From Paenibacillus oryzisoli (GTDB lineage Bacteria; Bacillota; Bacilli; Paenibacillales; NBRC-103111): a DNA stretch of 64,000 nucleotides. The notes under the pieces are model-generated. The model was not told where the DNA came from. It ran no database searches and worked only from the letters and a program-made list of their open reading frames with translations. This document shows positions 18,523 to 25,015 of the stretch, piece after piece. The first letter of the stretch is position 1. The number at the start of each line of letters is the position of its first letter. Location of the stretch: positions 420 to 64,419 of the forward strand of contig NZ_LYPB01000056.1 of NCBI RefSeq assembly GCF_001653565.1. The letters run 5' to 3'. The position numbers were made by a program, and so were the translations under genes.

Positions 18523-18596
18523 ATCGAAATCGTCATCAATCACTGCTTATGATGGTTGCAGCGTTTATTATGCGCAAATGATAAGGAGGGTTCGGT

Positions 18597-18989
18597 ATGA
18601 GTCGAAGAAGAAGTGTGATGTCAGAGAGTTTCAAATATGAGTTAGCGAAGGACCTTGGTTTCTACGATGTTGTACAGCGAGAAGGCTGGTCAGGAATTCG
18701 GACGAAGGATGCAGGGAACATGGTGAAACGTGCAATTCAAATTGCGGAGGAGCATTTGGCCAAACAATACGTTCCGGCTCCGAACAATGTGAATGCGGGT
18801 ACGTCTAACTATCGTCAGACAACAGCTAATCAACCGGCATTTAACGGACAGGGTTATACGAGCTACACGTCGTCGCCAACAAGCCATCATCAGCAACAAA
18901 CTGGCCCTATGAATTATCAGTCGTCAGGTGGTTACCAGCAGCCTTATCCGCAGTCTGGACAAGGGCCGCAACGCCCGTATTACAGCTAA
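18597..18989 (+). CDS. sspF: Alpha/beta-type small acid-soluble spore protein with C-terminal extension (SspF-like)
   Basis: Residues 1-62 match the SspF family: [20 protein letters not shown], then [18 protein letters not shown], the DNA-binding helices that coat spore DNA. The B. subtilis protein ends there (about 61 residues), but this one continues to 130 residues with a low-complexity tail rich in Gln, Ser, Tyr, Gly and Pro and lacking Lys. The frame is uninterrupted and the terminator overlaps the stop, so this is not an artefact of reading past a stop. Ribosome-binding site AAGGAGG. The role of the tail is unknown. Confidence 0.88.
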   Translation: MSRRRSVMSESFKYELAKDLGFYDVVQREGWSGIRTKDAGNMVKRAIQIAEEHLAKQYVPAPNNVNAGTSNYRQTTANQPAFNGQGYTSYTSSPTSHHQQQTGPMNYQSSGGYQQPYPQSGQGPQRPYYS

Positions 18990-19013
18990 AGCAATTGCTT
19001 TAGCTTTTTTTTT
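18985..19013 (+). terminator. Terminator of sspF
   Basis: GCTAAAGC-AATT-GCTTTAGC followed by nine T. The stop codon of sspF lies in the 5' arm. Confidence 0.88.
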
Positions 19014-19064
19014 ATGCTTTTGTTATAATATCGGGGTGGCTAACGAGCAAAAGAAGGTGATCGG

Positions 19065-19919
19065 ATGAAGATTTTTGAGAAAGCACCGGCTAAAATTAAT
19101 TTGTCTCTAGATGTTTTACATAAAAGACCAGACGGTTACCATGAAGTTGAGATGGTTATGACGATGGTGGATCTGGCGGATCGGATCGAAATGCAGGAGA
19201 TGGCACGTGACACGATCATCATATCGAGTCAGGCGGGGTATATTCCGCTCGATGAGAAGAATCTAGCCTTTCAGGCTGCACGTCTTATTAAAGACCGCTA
19301 TGACGTCAAACAGGGCGTTTATATTCATCTGGACAAGCGGATACCTGTGGCTGCAGGATTGGCAGGCGGGAGCAGTGACGCAGCGGCTACGCTGAGAGGC
19401 CTTAACCGCCTCTGGAACCTGAATATCTCCAATGAGGAGCTTCAAGTGCTCGGCGCAGAGCTTGGCTCGGATGTGCCTTTCTGTGTGACGGGAGGGACTG
19501 CGCTTGCAACGGGGCGTGGCGAGAAGCTGGAACATATCTCAGCCCCGCCTCAGTGCTGGGTTGTCTTAGCGAAACCGCCTATTAATGTGTCAACCTCTGA
19601 GATCTACGGCAAGCTGAGGGCGCGCGATATTAAACATCATCCTTCTACAGCGGGTGTATTAAGTGCAATACGGGACAAGCAGTTCGATCGTTTGTGCGAT
19701 AATCTAGGCAATGTGCTGGAGGAAGTGACCTTGGATCTATATCCGGAGGTCAGACATCTGAAGGAATGCATGCAGCGCTTAGGTGCAGACGGTGTATTGA
19801 TGTCAGGCAGTGGTCCAACTGTCTTTGGCCTTGTTTCCAAGGAAGCGAAAGTGGCGCGCATTTATAACGGACTGCGAGGCTTTTGCAAGGATGTTTATGC
19901 CGTGCGCATGCTGACCTAA
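19065..19919 (+). CDS. ispE: 4-diphosphocytidyl-2-C-methyl-D-erythritol kinase
   Basis: GHMP kinase of the non-mevalonate isoprenoid pathway. The 284-residue protein has [23 protein letters not shown] at the N-terminus (catalytic Lys), the ATP loop [18 protein letters not shown] near residue 92, and [12 protein letters not shown] near residue 245. AGAAGGTG precedes the ATG. TATAAT at 19024 may be part of its promoter. Bounded on both sides by terminators. Confidence 0.95.
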   Translation: MKIFEKAPAKINLSLDVLHKRPDGYHEVEMVMTMVDLADRIEMQEMARDTIIISSQAGYIPLDEKNLAFQAARLIKDRYDVKQGVYIHLDKRIPVAAGLAGGSSDAAATLRGLNRLWNLNISNEELQVLGAELGSDVPFCVTGGTALATGRGEKLEHISAPPQCWVVLAKPPINVSTSEIYGKLRARDIKHHPSTAGVLSAIRDKQFDRLCDNLGNVLEEVTLDLYPEVRHLKECMQRLGADGVLMSGSGPTVFGLVSKEAKVARIYNGLRGFCKDVYAVRMLT

Positions 19920-19931
19920 AGAAGCTTGGTG

Positions 19932-19955
19932 GAGCCCCGTATTGGGGCTCTTTTT
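19932..19955 (+). terminator. Terminator of ispE
   Basis: GAGCCCC-GTATT-GGGGCTC followed by TTTTTC. Confidence 0.88.
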
Positions 19956-20049
19956 CATGTAATGGGGCATAATGGTTAGAGTCGTGTCTAAATAATAAAC
20001 TGTGTTATGTTTGTGTGAGGTTTGTGTTAACATATTTTTCATGGTTTGC

Positions 20050-20079
20050 TTGAACAAATACGTATAAAAGTGGTATATT
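20050..20079 (+). promoter_or_regulatory. Promoter of purR
   Basis: TTGAAC (20050-20055), an 18-base spacer and TATATT (20074-20079). The start would lie close to the PurBox-like site. Confidence 0.5.
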
Positions 20080-20087
20080 TTCATTAT

Positions 20088-20100
20088 AATATTCGGATTT
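20088..20100 (-). promoter_or_regulatory. Single PurBox-like site before purR
   Basis: AATATTCGGATTT matches the reverse complement of the B. subtilis PurBox (AWWWCCGAACWWT) at 12 of 13 positions. It lies just after the predicted transcription start, consistent with autoregulation. A second box at the usual 16-17 bp spacing was not found. Confidence 0.4.
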
Positions 20101-20114
20101 TGGGGGGTAGTGCG

Positions 20115-20939
20115 ATGAAAAAGTTGAAAAGGAGCGCTAGGCTGGTAGAAATGACACAATATTTGTTATTTCGCCCCCACTCGTTAATCCCTTTAACGAC
20201 TTTTGCCGAGCGTTACAACTCCGCAAAATCTTCCATAAGCGAAGATCTTGCCATCATCAAGGAAGTTTTTGAAGAAGAAGGATTAGGCGAACTGAATACG
20301 CTGGCCGGAGCAGCCGGAGGCGTGAAATTTTCACCGAAAGTACCGAAAGACATATCCCTGAAGTTTATCCAGAACCTATGTTTGCAACTTCAACAACCCG
20401 AACGAATTCTTCCGGGTGGATACTTGTATATGTCAGATATCATGGGACAACCCCAGTATTTGAACGAAATTGGCAAAACCTTTGCATCCGCTTTCGCTGG
20501 ACGCGACGTGGACGTGATTATGACCGTTGAAACCAAAGGGATTCCGCTCGCTTATGCGACGGCTACCTATATGAATCTGCCTGTTGTTATCGTGCGAAGA
20601 GACAGCCGAGTGACAGAAGGCTCAGCCGTTAGCATTAATTATGTGTCGGGCTCCAACAAACGGATCCAGACGATGTCGCTTGCAAGACGCGCACTGAAGG
20701 AAGAATCCAAGGTCTTGATCATCGATGACTTCATGCATGTTGGCGGAACGATTCATGGCATGATGGACCTGTTAGCTGAATTTAAAGCAACGGTGCAAGG
20801 TGTTGGCGTATTCATGGAGTCCTGTGAAGCCGAGGAGCAGTTGGTGGATAATTACGTATCACTAGCTCGGTTGTATGGCGTAGACTCCAAGACGAAACAA
20901 ATTACGGTAGAGCCTGGCAACTATTTTGATTCGAAATAA
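20115..20939 (+). CDS. purR: Purine operon repressor PurR
   Basis: A 274-residue regulator: an N-terminal winged-helix domain (about residues 1-70, KSSISEDLAIIKE) fused to a phosphoribosyltransferase-like domain with the PRPP motif VLIIDDFMHVGGTIHG near residue 205. It represses purine genes and is antagonised by PRPP; recent work adds (p)ppGpp as co-ligand. ATG 20115 follows GGGGGG; a longer frame from 20046 lacks a site and would cover the promoter. Ends 15 bp before ridA. Confidence 0.94.
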   Translation: MKKLKRSARLVEMTQYLLFRPHSLIPLTTFAERYNSAKSSISEDLAIIKEVFEEEGLGELNTLAGAAGGVKFSPKVPKDISLKFIQNLCLQLQQPERILPGGYLYMSDIMGQPQYLNEIGKTFASAFAGRDVDVIMTVETKGIPLAYATATYMNLPVVIVRRDSRVTEGSAVSINYVSGSNKRIQTMSLARRALKEESKVLIIDDFMHVGGTIHGMMDLLAEFKATVQGVGVFMESCEAEEQLVDNYVSLARLYGVDSKTKQITVEPGNYFDSK

Positions 20940-20954
20940 AGGAGATTTCTAAAA

Positions 20955-21338
20955 ATGGAGCTCATTTCAACTACAGCAGCACCAGCTGCTATCGGACCTT
21001 ACTCACAAGCGGTTAAACTGGGGAACCTGTTGTTTACTTCCGGACAAATCCCGTTAGGCTTAGATGGTCAAATCGTCGAGGGCGGGATTAAGGAACAGGC
21101 TGTTCAAGTTTTTGAAAATTTGAAGGGCGTGCTTGAAGCAGCAGGCTCATCCCTTGGGCAAGTTGTGAAAGCGACTGTCTTCTTGAAGGATATGAACCAA
21201 TTCGGCGAGCTGAATGAGATCTACGCTACCTACTTCGGAGATCATAAACCTGCTAGATCTACCGTTGAAGTTGCAAGATTGCCACGCGATGTTTTTGTCG
21301 AAATTGAACTAATTGCTGTGATTCCTGTCGAAATTTAA
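20955..21338 (+). CDS. ridA: 2-iminobutanoate/2-iminopropanoate deaminase RidA (YabJ)
   Basis: A 127-residue YjgF/YER057c/UK114 protein that hydrolyses reactive imines from PLP enzymes. It has [22 protein letters not shown], the substrate-binding Arg in [16 protein letters not shown] and the C-terminal [14 protein letters not shown] precedes the ATG. It is translationally close to purR, as yabJ is in B. subtilis, where yabJ has been linked to purine control. Confidence 0.95.
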   Translation: MELISTTAAPAAIGPYSQAVKLGNLLFTSGQIPLGLDGQIVEGGIKEQAVQVFENLKGVLEAAGSSLGQVVKATVFLKDMNQFGELNEIYATYFGDHKPARSTVEVARLPRDVFVEIELIAVIPVEI

Positions 21339-21368
21339 CATAAACATTAAGAACACATTAAATTATCA

Positions 21369-21396
21369 AAAATTTCAAAAAAATAAGAAGGAATTT
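21369..21396 (+). promoter_or_regulatory. Candidate sigma-H promoter of spoVG
   Basis: AAAATTT (21369-21375), a 14-base A-rich gap and GGAATTT (21390-21396) line up with the known B. subtilis spoVG promoter (AGGATTT, 13 bp, GGAATTG). The -35 has lost its GG, so the match is partial. The A/T-rich upstream DNA resembles the AbrB-bound region there. An exact Spo0A core, TGTCGAA, lies at 21326-21332 inside the ridA 3' end and may be chance. Confidence 0.45.
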
Positions 21397-21450
21397 GCAT
21401 GGATATGTTGAATATATCACCCAAGTCTCAGAGATGGAAAAAGGTGGTGA

Positions 21451-21741
<291 letters not shown>

Positions 21742-21753
21742 TTCAGATTATTG

Positions 21754-21781
21754 AGAGAGCCCTTGGGGCTCTCTTTTCTTT
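21754..21781 (+). terminator. Terminator of spoVG
   Basis: AGAGAGCCC-TTG-GGGCTCTCT followed by TTTCTTTT. Confidence 0.88.
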
Positions 21782-21886
21782 TGGCAGGTAATGATGCTAT
21801 ATTGGGGAAGAACTCATTGTTAGAGATAGGCTTCAGAGACAGAAAAAGAGAAATCATAAATTCATTATAAAGGAGTTGGATTTTCG

Positions 21887-23284
21887 TTGAAGCTCATGGC
21901 AATTGTGTTAGCAGCAGGACAAGGGAAACGAATGAAATCAAAGCTATACAAGGTGCTTCATCCGGTTGTTGGTAAACCGATGGTGGGTCACGTTGTGGAT
22001 ACGCTGCAACATATAGAGGTTACGCAAACGGTAGTAGTAGTTGGATTTGGTGCGGAGGCTGTAAAAGGCTATTTAGGAGATCGCACCCAGTATGCGCTGC
22101 AAGAGCAACAACTTGGAACGGGGCATGCCGTGCTTCAAGCTAAGGATTTACTTGGTGACGAAGAAGGAATGACGGTTGTTATTTGCGGCGATACGCCACT
22201 CATTACAGCAGCTACGCTGCAAGAAACAATTGCACTGCACCAACAATCGGGCGCCGCAGCGACGATTCTGACGGCCAAGTTAGATGAGCCAACAGGCTAT
22301 GGGCGTATTATTCGTGGTGAAGACGGAGCCGTTGCGCGAATCGTCGAGCAGAAGGATTGCTCGCCTGAGGAAGCGGCTGTTCAGGAGATTAACACGGGTA
22401 CGTACATTTTTGATAATCGCAAAATGTTTGGTGCACTTGCTTCGGTTACGAACAAGAATGTACAGAATGAGTATTACCTAACAGATGTTATTGGAATTAT
22501 GACAAGTGCAGGTGAAATCGTTCAGGGCTATTGCATGGCAGACCCAGCTGAGTCAATCGGAGTGAATGATCGAGTGGCATTGTCCGAAGCAGAGCAACTG
22601 TTCAAAGCGCGGATTAATCGTGGGCACATGTTGAATGGGGTTACGATTATCGATCCACTGAACACGTACATCGAGAAGGATGTTACGATTGGTGCCGATA
22701 CGGTTCTGCTGCCAGGTACGATTCTGCGTGGAAACACACAGATTGGTGAGCTTTGTACGATTGGACCGCAAACTGAAATCATCGATTCCGTCATTCAGAA
22801 CGAAGTAACAATTAAGCAGTCTGTTCTTCAAGAGGCTTATGTGGATAATGAAACATCCGTAGGGCCATTTGCTTATTTGAGGCCTGGTGCTAAGCTTGGC
22901 AAGCAAGTGAAGGTTGGCGACTTCGTTGAGATTAAGAATGCAACGCTTGGTGAAGGAACGAAGGTTTCTCATTTGAGTTACGTAGGTGATGCGGTAGTTG
23001 GATCGAATGTGAACATTGGCTGTGGTGCCATAACAGTGAATTATGATGGGTTTAATAAAAACCTAACAGAAATCGGTGATAATGCATTCGTTGGCAGTAA
23101 CGTTAATTTGATCGCGCCTGTGAAAATCGGGGACGGGGCTTATGTCGTTGCCGGCACCACAATCACACATGATGTGAACGATGGAGATCTAGCTATCGCA
23201 CGTGTACGACAAGAGAACAAAGCCGGTTATGCGGATAAAATTAAAGCGCGAATGAAAGCTAAGAAAGAGAATAAAGGTCGTTGA
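21887..23284 (+). CDS. glmU: Bifunctional GlmU (GlcN-1-P acetyltransferase/UDP-GlcNAc pyrophosphorylase)
   Basis: Makes UDP-GlcNAc for peptidoglycan and teichoic acids. The 465-residue protein has an N-terminal nucleotidyltransferase (LAAGQGKRMKSKLYKVLHP; ICGDTPL near residue 103; EINTGTY near 168) and a C-terminal left-handed beta-helix with hexapeptide repeats and the NYDGFNK acetyltransferase loop near residue 384. The start is probably TTG 21887, 11 bases after AAGGAG; ATG 21896 is an alternative. In B. subtilis prs and ctc follow; here they do not. Confidence 0.95.
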   Translation: MKLMAIVLAAGQGKRMKSKLYKVLHPVVGKPMVGHVVDTLQHIEVTQTVVVVGFGAEAVKGYLGDRTQYALQEQQLGTGHAVLQAKDLLGDEEGMTVVICGDTPLITAATLQETIALHQQSGAAATILTAKLDEPTGYGRIIRGEDGAVARIVEQKDCSPEEAAVQEINTGTYIFDNRKMFGALASVTNKNVQNEYYLTDVIGIMTSAGEIVQGYCMADPAESIGVNDRVALSEAEQLFKARINRGHMLNGVTIIDPLNTYIEKDVTIGADTVLLPGTILRGNTQIGELCTIGPQTEIIDSVIQNEVTIKQSVLQEAYVDNETSVGPFAYLRPGAKLGKQVKVGDFVEIKNATLGEGTKVSHLSYVGDAVVGSNVNIGCGAITVNYDGFNKNLTEIGDNAFVGSNVNLIAPVKIGDGAYVVAGTTITHDVNDGDLAIARVRQENKAGYADKIKARMKAKKENKGR

Positions 23285-23328
23285 TAGACGGCTTCCCAGA
23301 TAAGACGGAGTATGTAAGTAGTAGAATG

Positions 23329-23430
23329 GAACCTCTTGAGGTGGGGTAAGCTAGAAATGAAGTGCTGCCCACTCAGCCTGGTTTACGTGAAAGCGTCCAG
23401 GCTGAGCGAGACCGATAGAGGTTCTTTTTC
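23329..23430 (+). ncRNA. Predicted three-way-junction RNA ending in a terminator
   Basis: Three helices can form together: GAACCTCT (23329-23336) with AGAGGTTC (23417-23424); GTGGG (23341-23345) with CCCAC (23368-23372); and TCAGCCTGG (23373-23381) with CCAGGCTGA (23397-23405). TTTTT follows the closing helix. It begins 45 bp after the glmU stop, so it may be an elaborate terminator of glmU or a separate small RNA. No known family is recognised. An open frame on this strand (23336-23566) looks non-coding. Confidence 0.5.
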
Positions 23431-23507
23431 TCGTGCTAGTGCGCCTGCAGAATCTTTAGATGCTTGTAGAGCTGGAAGAGTCACAACTGCCACCCTGATG
23501 AAAGCGC

Positions 23508-23708
23508 TTAATATCCAGGGCGCGAAACAAAAGTATGCTTCTTTCTGCTATAAAAGATACGATTAATCTTAACGAAATGAAGGTTATACATTTCAACAAA
23601 GCCTATATCCTTGTGCAGATTTTGATAGTATACTTGGACGGGTACGTCCGCATCGATATGATCTTGGAAATGATCATCTTCTGTAAGCTGTTGTCCATGA
23701 AGATACAT
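23508..23708 (-). CDS. Possible small protein, unknown
   Basis: A 66-residue frame starting MYLHGQQLTEDDHF and ending in TFVSRPGY, with protein-like composition and a mid-section rich in aromatic residues. AGGTGAT lies nine bases before the ATG on the minus strand; the frame can be extended to a TTG at 23774 behind AAAGG. It is antisense to any glmU read-through and sits where prs and ctc are expected. No family is recognised; it may not be a gene. Confidence 0.4.
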   Translation of the reverse strand: MYLHGQQLTEDDHFQDHIDADVPVQVYYQNLHKDIGFVEMYNLHFVKINRIFYSRKKHTFVSRPGY

Positions 23709-23775
23709 CGTTCGTTTATCACCTACAGCTTTTATGGAATGGATAACATTAGGTAACAGGTATAATGTAAACAAT

Positions 23776-23808
23776 AACCTTTAGAAGCGGGTTCCGCAAA
23801 GGTTTTTT
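23776..23808 (+). terminator. Terminator upstream of the pth leader
   Basis: AACCTTT pairs with AAAGGTT, with an inner GCGG-GTT-CCGC helix, followed by TTTT. It would insulate pth from upstream transcripts. Confidence 0.75.
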
Positions 23809-23820
23809 AGTTTATCGCTA

Positions 23821-23905
23821 GTTGAAAAAGAAAGTAGTCGTTTTTACTTTCTAGTCAACCTGGACAAACACGCTCGTCCCTCGAAGGACGGCGTATCCGT
23901 TTATC
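23821..23905 (+). promoter_or_regulatory. Repeated leader element, copy A (pth)
   Basis: Hairpin I: GTTGA (23821-23825) with TCAAC (23855-23859) and GAAAGTA with TACTTTC inside. After four bases comes the conserved part: AAAC, ACGC, then CGTCC (23875-23879) with GGACG (23886-23890), then GCGT, ATCC and GTTTAT (23899-23904). ACGC pairs with GCGT and AAAC with GTTT. The ribosome-binding G run of pth begins about five bases later. Compare copies B (24910-24997) and C (39760-39848). Confidence 0.6.
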
Positions 23906-23926
23906 TATGGGGGGATTTTGAAAATT

Positions 23927-24487
23927 ATGAAATGTTTTATCGGACTGGGAAATCCGGGAAAGCAATATGAGTTGAATCGGCACAATATTGGGTTTATGGC
24001 AATCGATCGCTTCGCAGCCAAGTGGGGGATGACCTCATTCCAGAATAAAGGAAAAGGGCTGCTCGCAGAAGGAAATGTGAATGGGACGAAAGTGTATCTA
24101 TTGAAACCAATGACGTACATGAACCTCTCAGGGGAATCCATGCGAGCATTCCTTGACTTCTACAAAGCGAAATTGGAAGACGTCGTCATTGTGTATGATG
24201 ATATGGACACATCCTTCGGTCAAATTCGTCTTCGTTATCAGGGCAGCCCAGGCGGACATAACGGTATTAAGTCCATTATTCAGCATGGGGGCACTCAGGT
24301 TTTTAATCGGATACGGATTGGCGTGAATCGCCCGGCACCAGGCTATAATATTGCGGATTACGTGCTGTCCAACTTTTCCAAAGAAGAGATGAAGTCCATT
24401 AATGACGTGCTCGATTTAACTTGCGATGCCATGGAGTTTAGTTTAGGTGAATCTTTCGAGAAGACGATGGCAAAGTTTAATAAATAA
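23927..24487 (+). CDS. pth: Peptidyl-tRNA hydrolase
   Basis: Releases tRNA from stalled peptidyl-tRNA; called spoVC in B. subtilis. The 186-residue protein has FIGLGNPGKQYELNRHNIGF (catalytic His in RHN), KPMTYMNLSGES, VIYDDMDTSFG (catalytic Asp) and GSPGGHNGIKSI. ATG 23927 matches family starts; TTG 23918 is too close to the G run. The leader carries copy A of the repeated element. Confidence 0.95.
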   Translation: MKCFIGLGNPGKQYELNRHNIGFMAIDRFAAKWGMTSFQNKGKGLLAEGNVNGTKVYLLKPMTYMNLSGESMRAFLDFYKAKLEDVVIVYDDMDTSFGQIRLRYQGSPGGHNGIKSIIQHGGTQVFNRIRIGVNRPAPGYNIADYVLSNFSKEEMKSINDVLDLTCDAMEFSLGESFEKTMAKFNK

Positions 24488-24558
24488 TCACTGCACACTA
24501 ACCTGCCTATATATGATGATATGTAAGCCCCCTATTCGAAAATGGCAATGGCAGATTC

Positions 24559-24588
24559 GGCTAATTATTCCGAAGAATGGTCATACTA
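24559..24588 (+). promoter_or_regulatory. Sigma-F type promoter of fin
   Basis: GGCTA (24559-24563), a 15-base spacer and GGTCATACTA (24579-24588). The -10 has the same core as the csfB site; the -35 is weaker. fin is a sigma-F gene in B. subtilis. Confidence 0.55.
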
Positions 24589-24621
24589 GGATGTAATCGA
24601 ATTGTTGAAGGAGGCATACAT

Positions 24622-24849
24622 ATGATCAAGTATATTTGCAGGCATTGTCATACCTTTGTCGGGGAAATTAATCAGCGTGCGATTACCGAGCAGCAGTTAG
24701 GCTTCCATTTCTTGACCCCTGATGAGCGTAGAGATATAATATCGTATAATACGAACGGAGATGTTACGGTTAGAGTCGTTTGCGACTACTGTCGTGAGGC
24801 ATTAGAAGCGAACCCCGAATTATCCTTGCTAGCCAGTCCGTTGCAATAA
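24622..24849 (+). CDS. fin: Anti-sigma-F factor Fin (YabK)
   Basis: A 75-residue zinc-binding protein with Cys pairs CRHC (near residue 6) and CDYC (near residue 55). Fin inhibits sigma-F in the forespore and helps the switch to sigma-G, so it complements CsfB at the other end of the window. ATG 24622 follows AAGGAGG. Its position between pth and mfd is as in B. subtilis, and a sigma-F-type promoter precedes it. Confidence 0.92.
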   Translation: MIKYICRHCHTFVGEINQRAITEQQLGFHFLTPDERRDIISYNTNGDVTVRVVCDYCREALEANPELSLLASPLQ

Positions 24850-24874
24850 TTTATGATGAAGATAAAGAGTTAAT

Positions 24875-24905
24875 AGCCGAGGCAAGTGTGCCGAGGCTTC
24901 TTTTT
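24875..24905 (+). terminator. Terminator of fin
   Basis: AGCC-GA-GGCA, loop AGTG, TGCC-GA-GGCT, then TCTTTTTG. The two GA steps face each other and could form tandem sheared G-A pairs inside the stem. Confidence 0.78.
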
Positions 24906-24909
24906 GTGA

Positions 24910-24997
24910 AAATTTAGCATTTATAAGTTTCACAGAATAAGTTAGCTAAATTTCTAGATAAACACACTCGTCTTATAGGACGATGTAGTCGTTTATT
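24910..24997 (+). promoter_or_regulatory. Repeated leader element, copy B (mfd)
   Basis: Hairpin I: AAATTTAGC (24910-24918) with GCTAAATTT (24945-24953). After four bases: ATAAAC, ACAC, then CGTCT (24969-24973) with GGACG (24978-24982), then ATGT, AGTC and GTTTAT (24991-24996). Relative to copy A, ACGC/GCGT has become ACAC/ATGT, so one G-C pair is replaced by A-U. The mfd ribosome-binding G run starts at 25000. Confidence 0.6.
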
Positions 24998-25015
24998 TTG
25001 GGGGAGTGTACTTGT

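Noticed and set aside
21326..21332. Spo0A core upstream of spoVG
   Set aside because: It lies in the ridA coding sequence and stands alone, so chance is likely; noted only as context.
23336..23566. Open frame on the plus strand after glmU
   Set aside because: Atypical composition, no ribosome-binding site, and it runs through the paired arms of the three-way-junction RNA.
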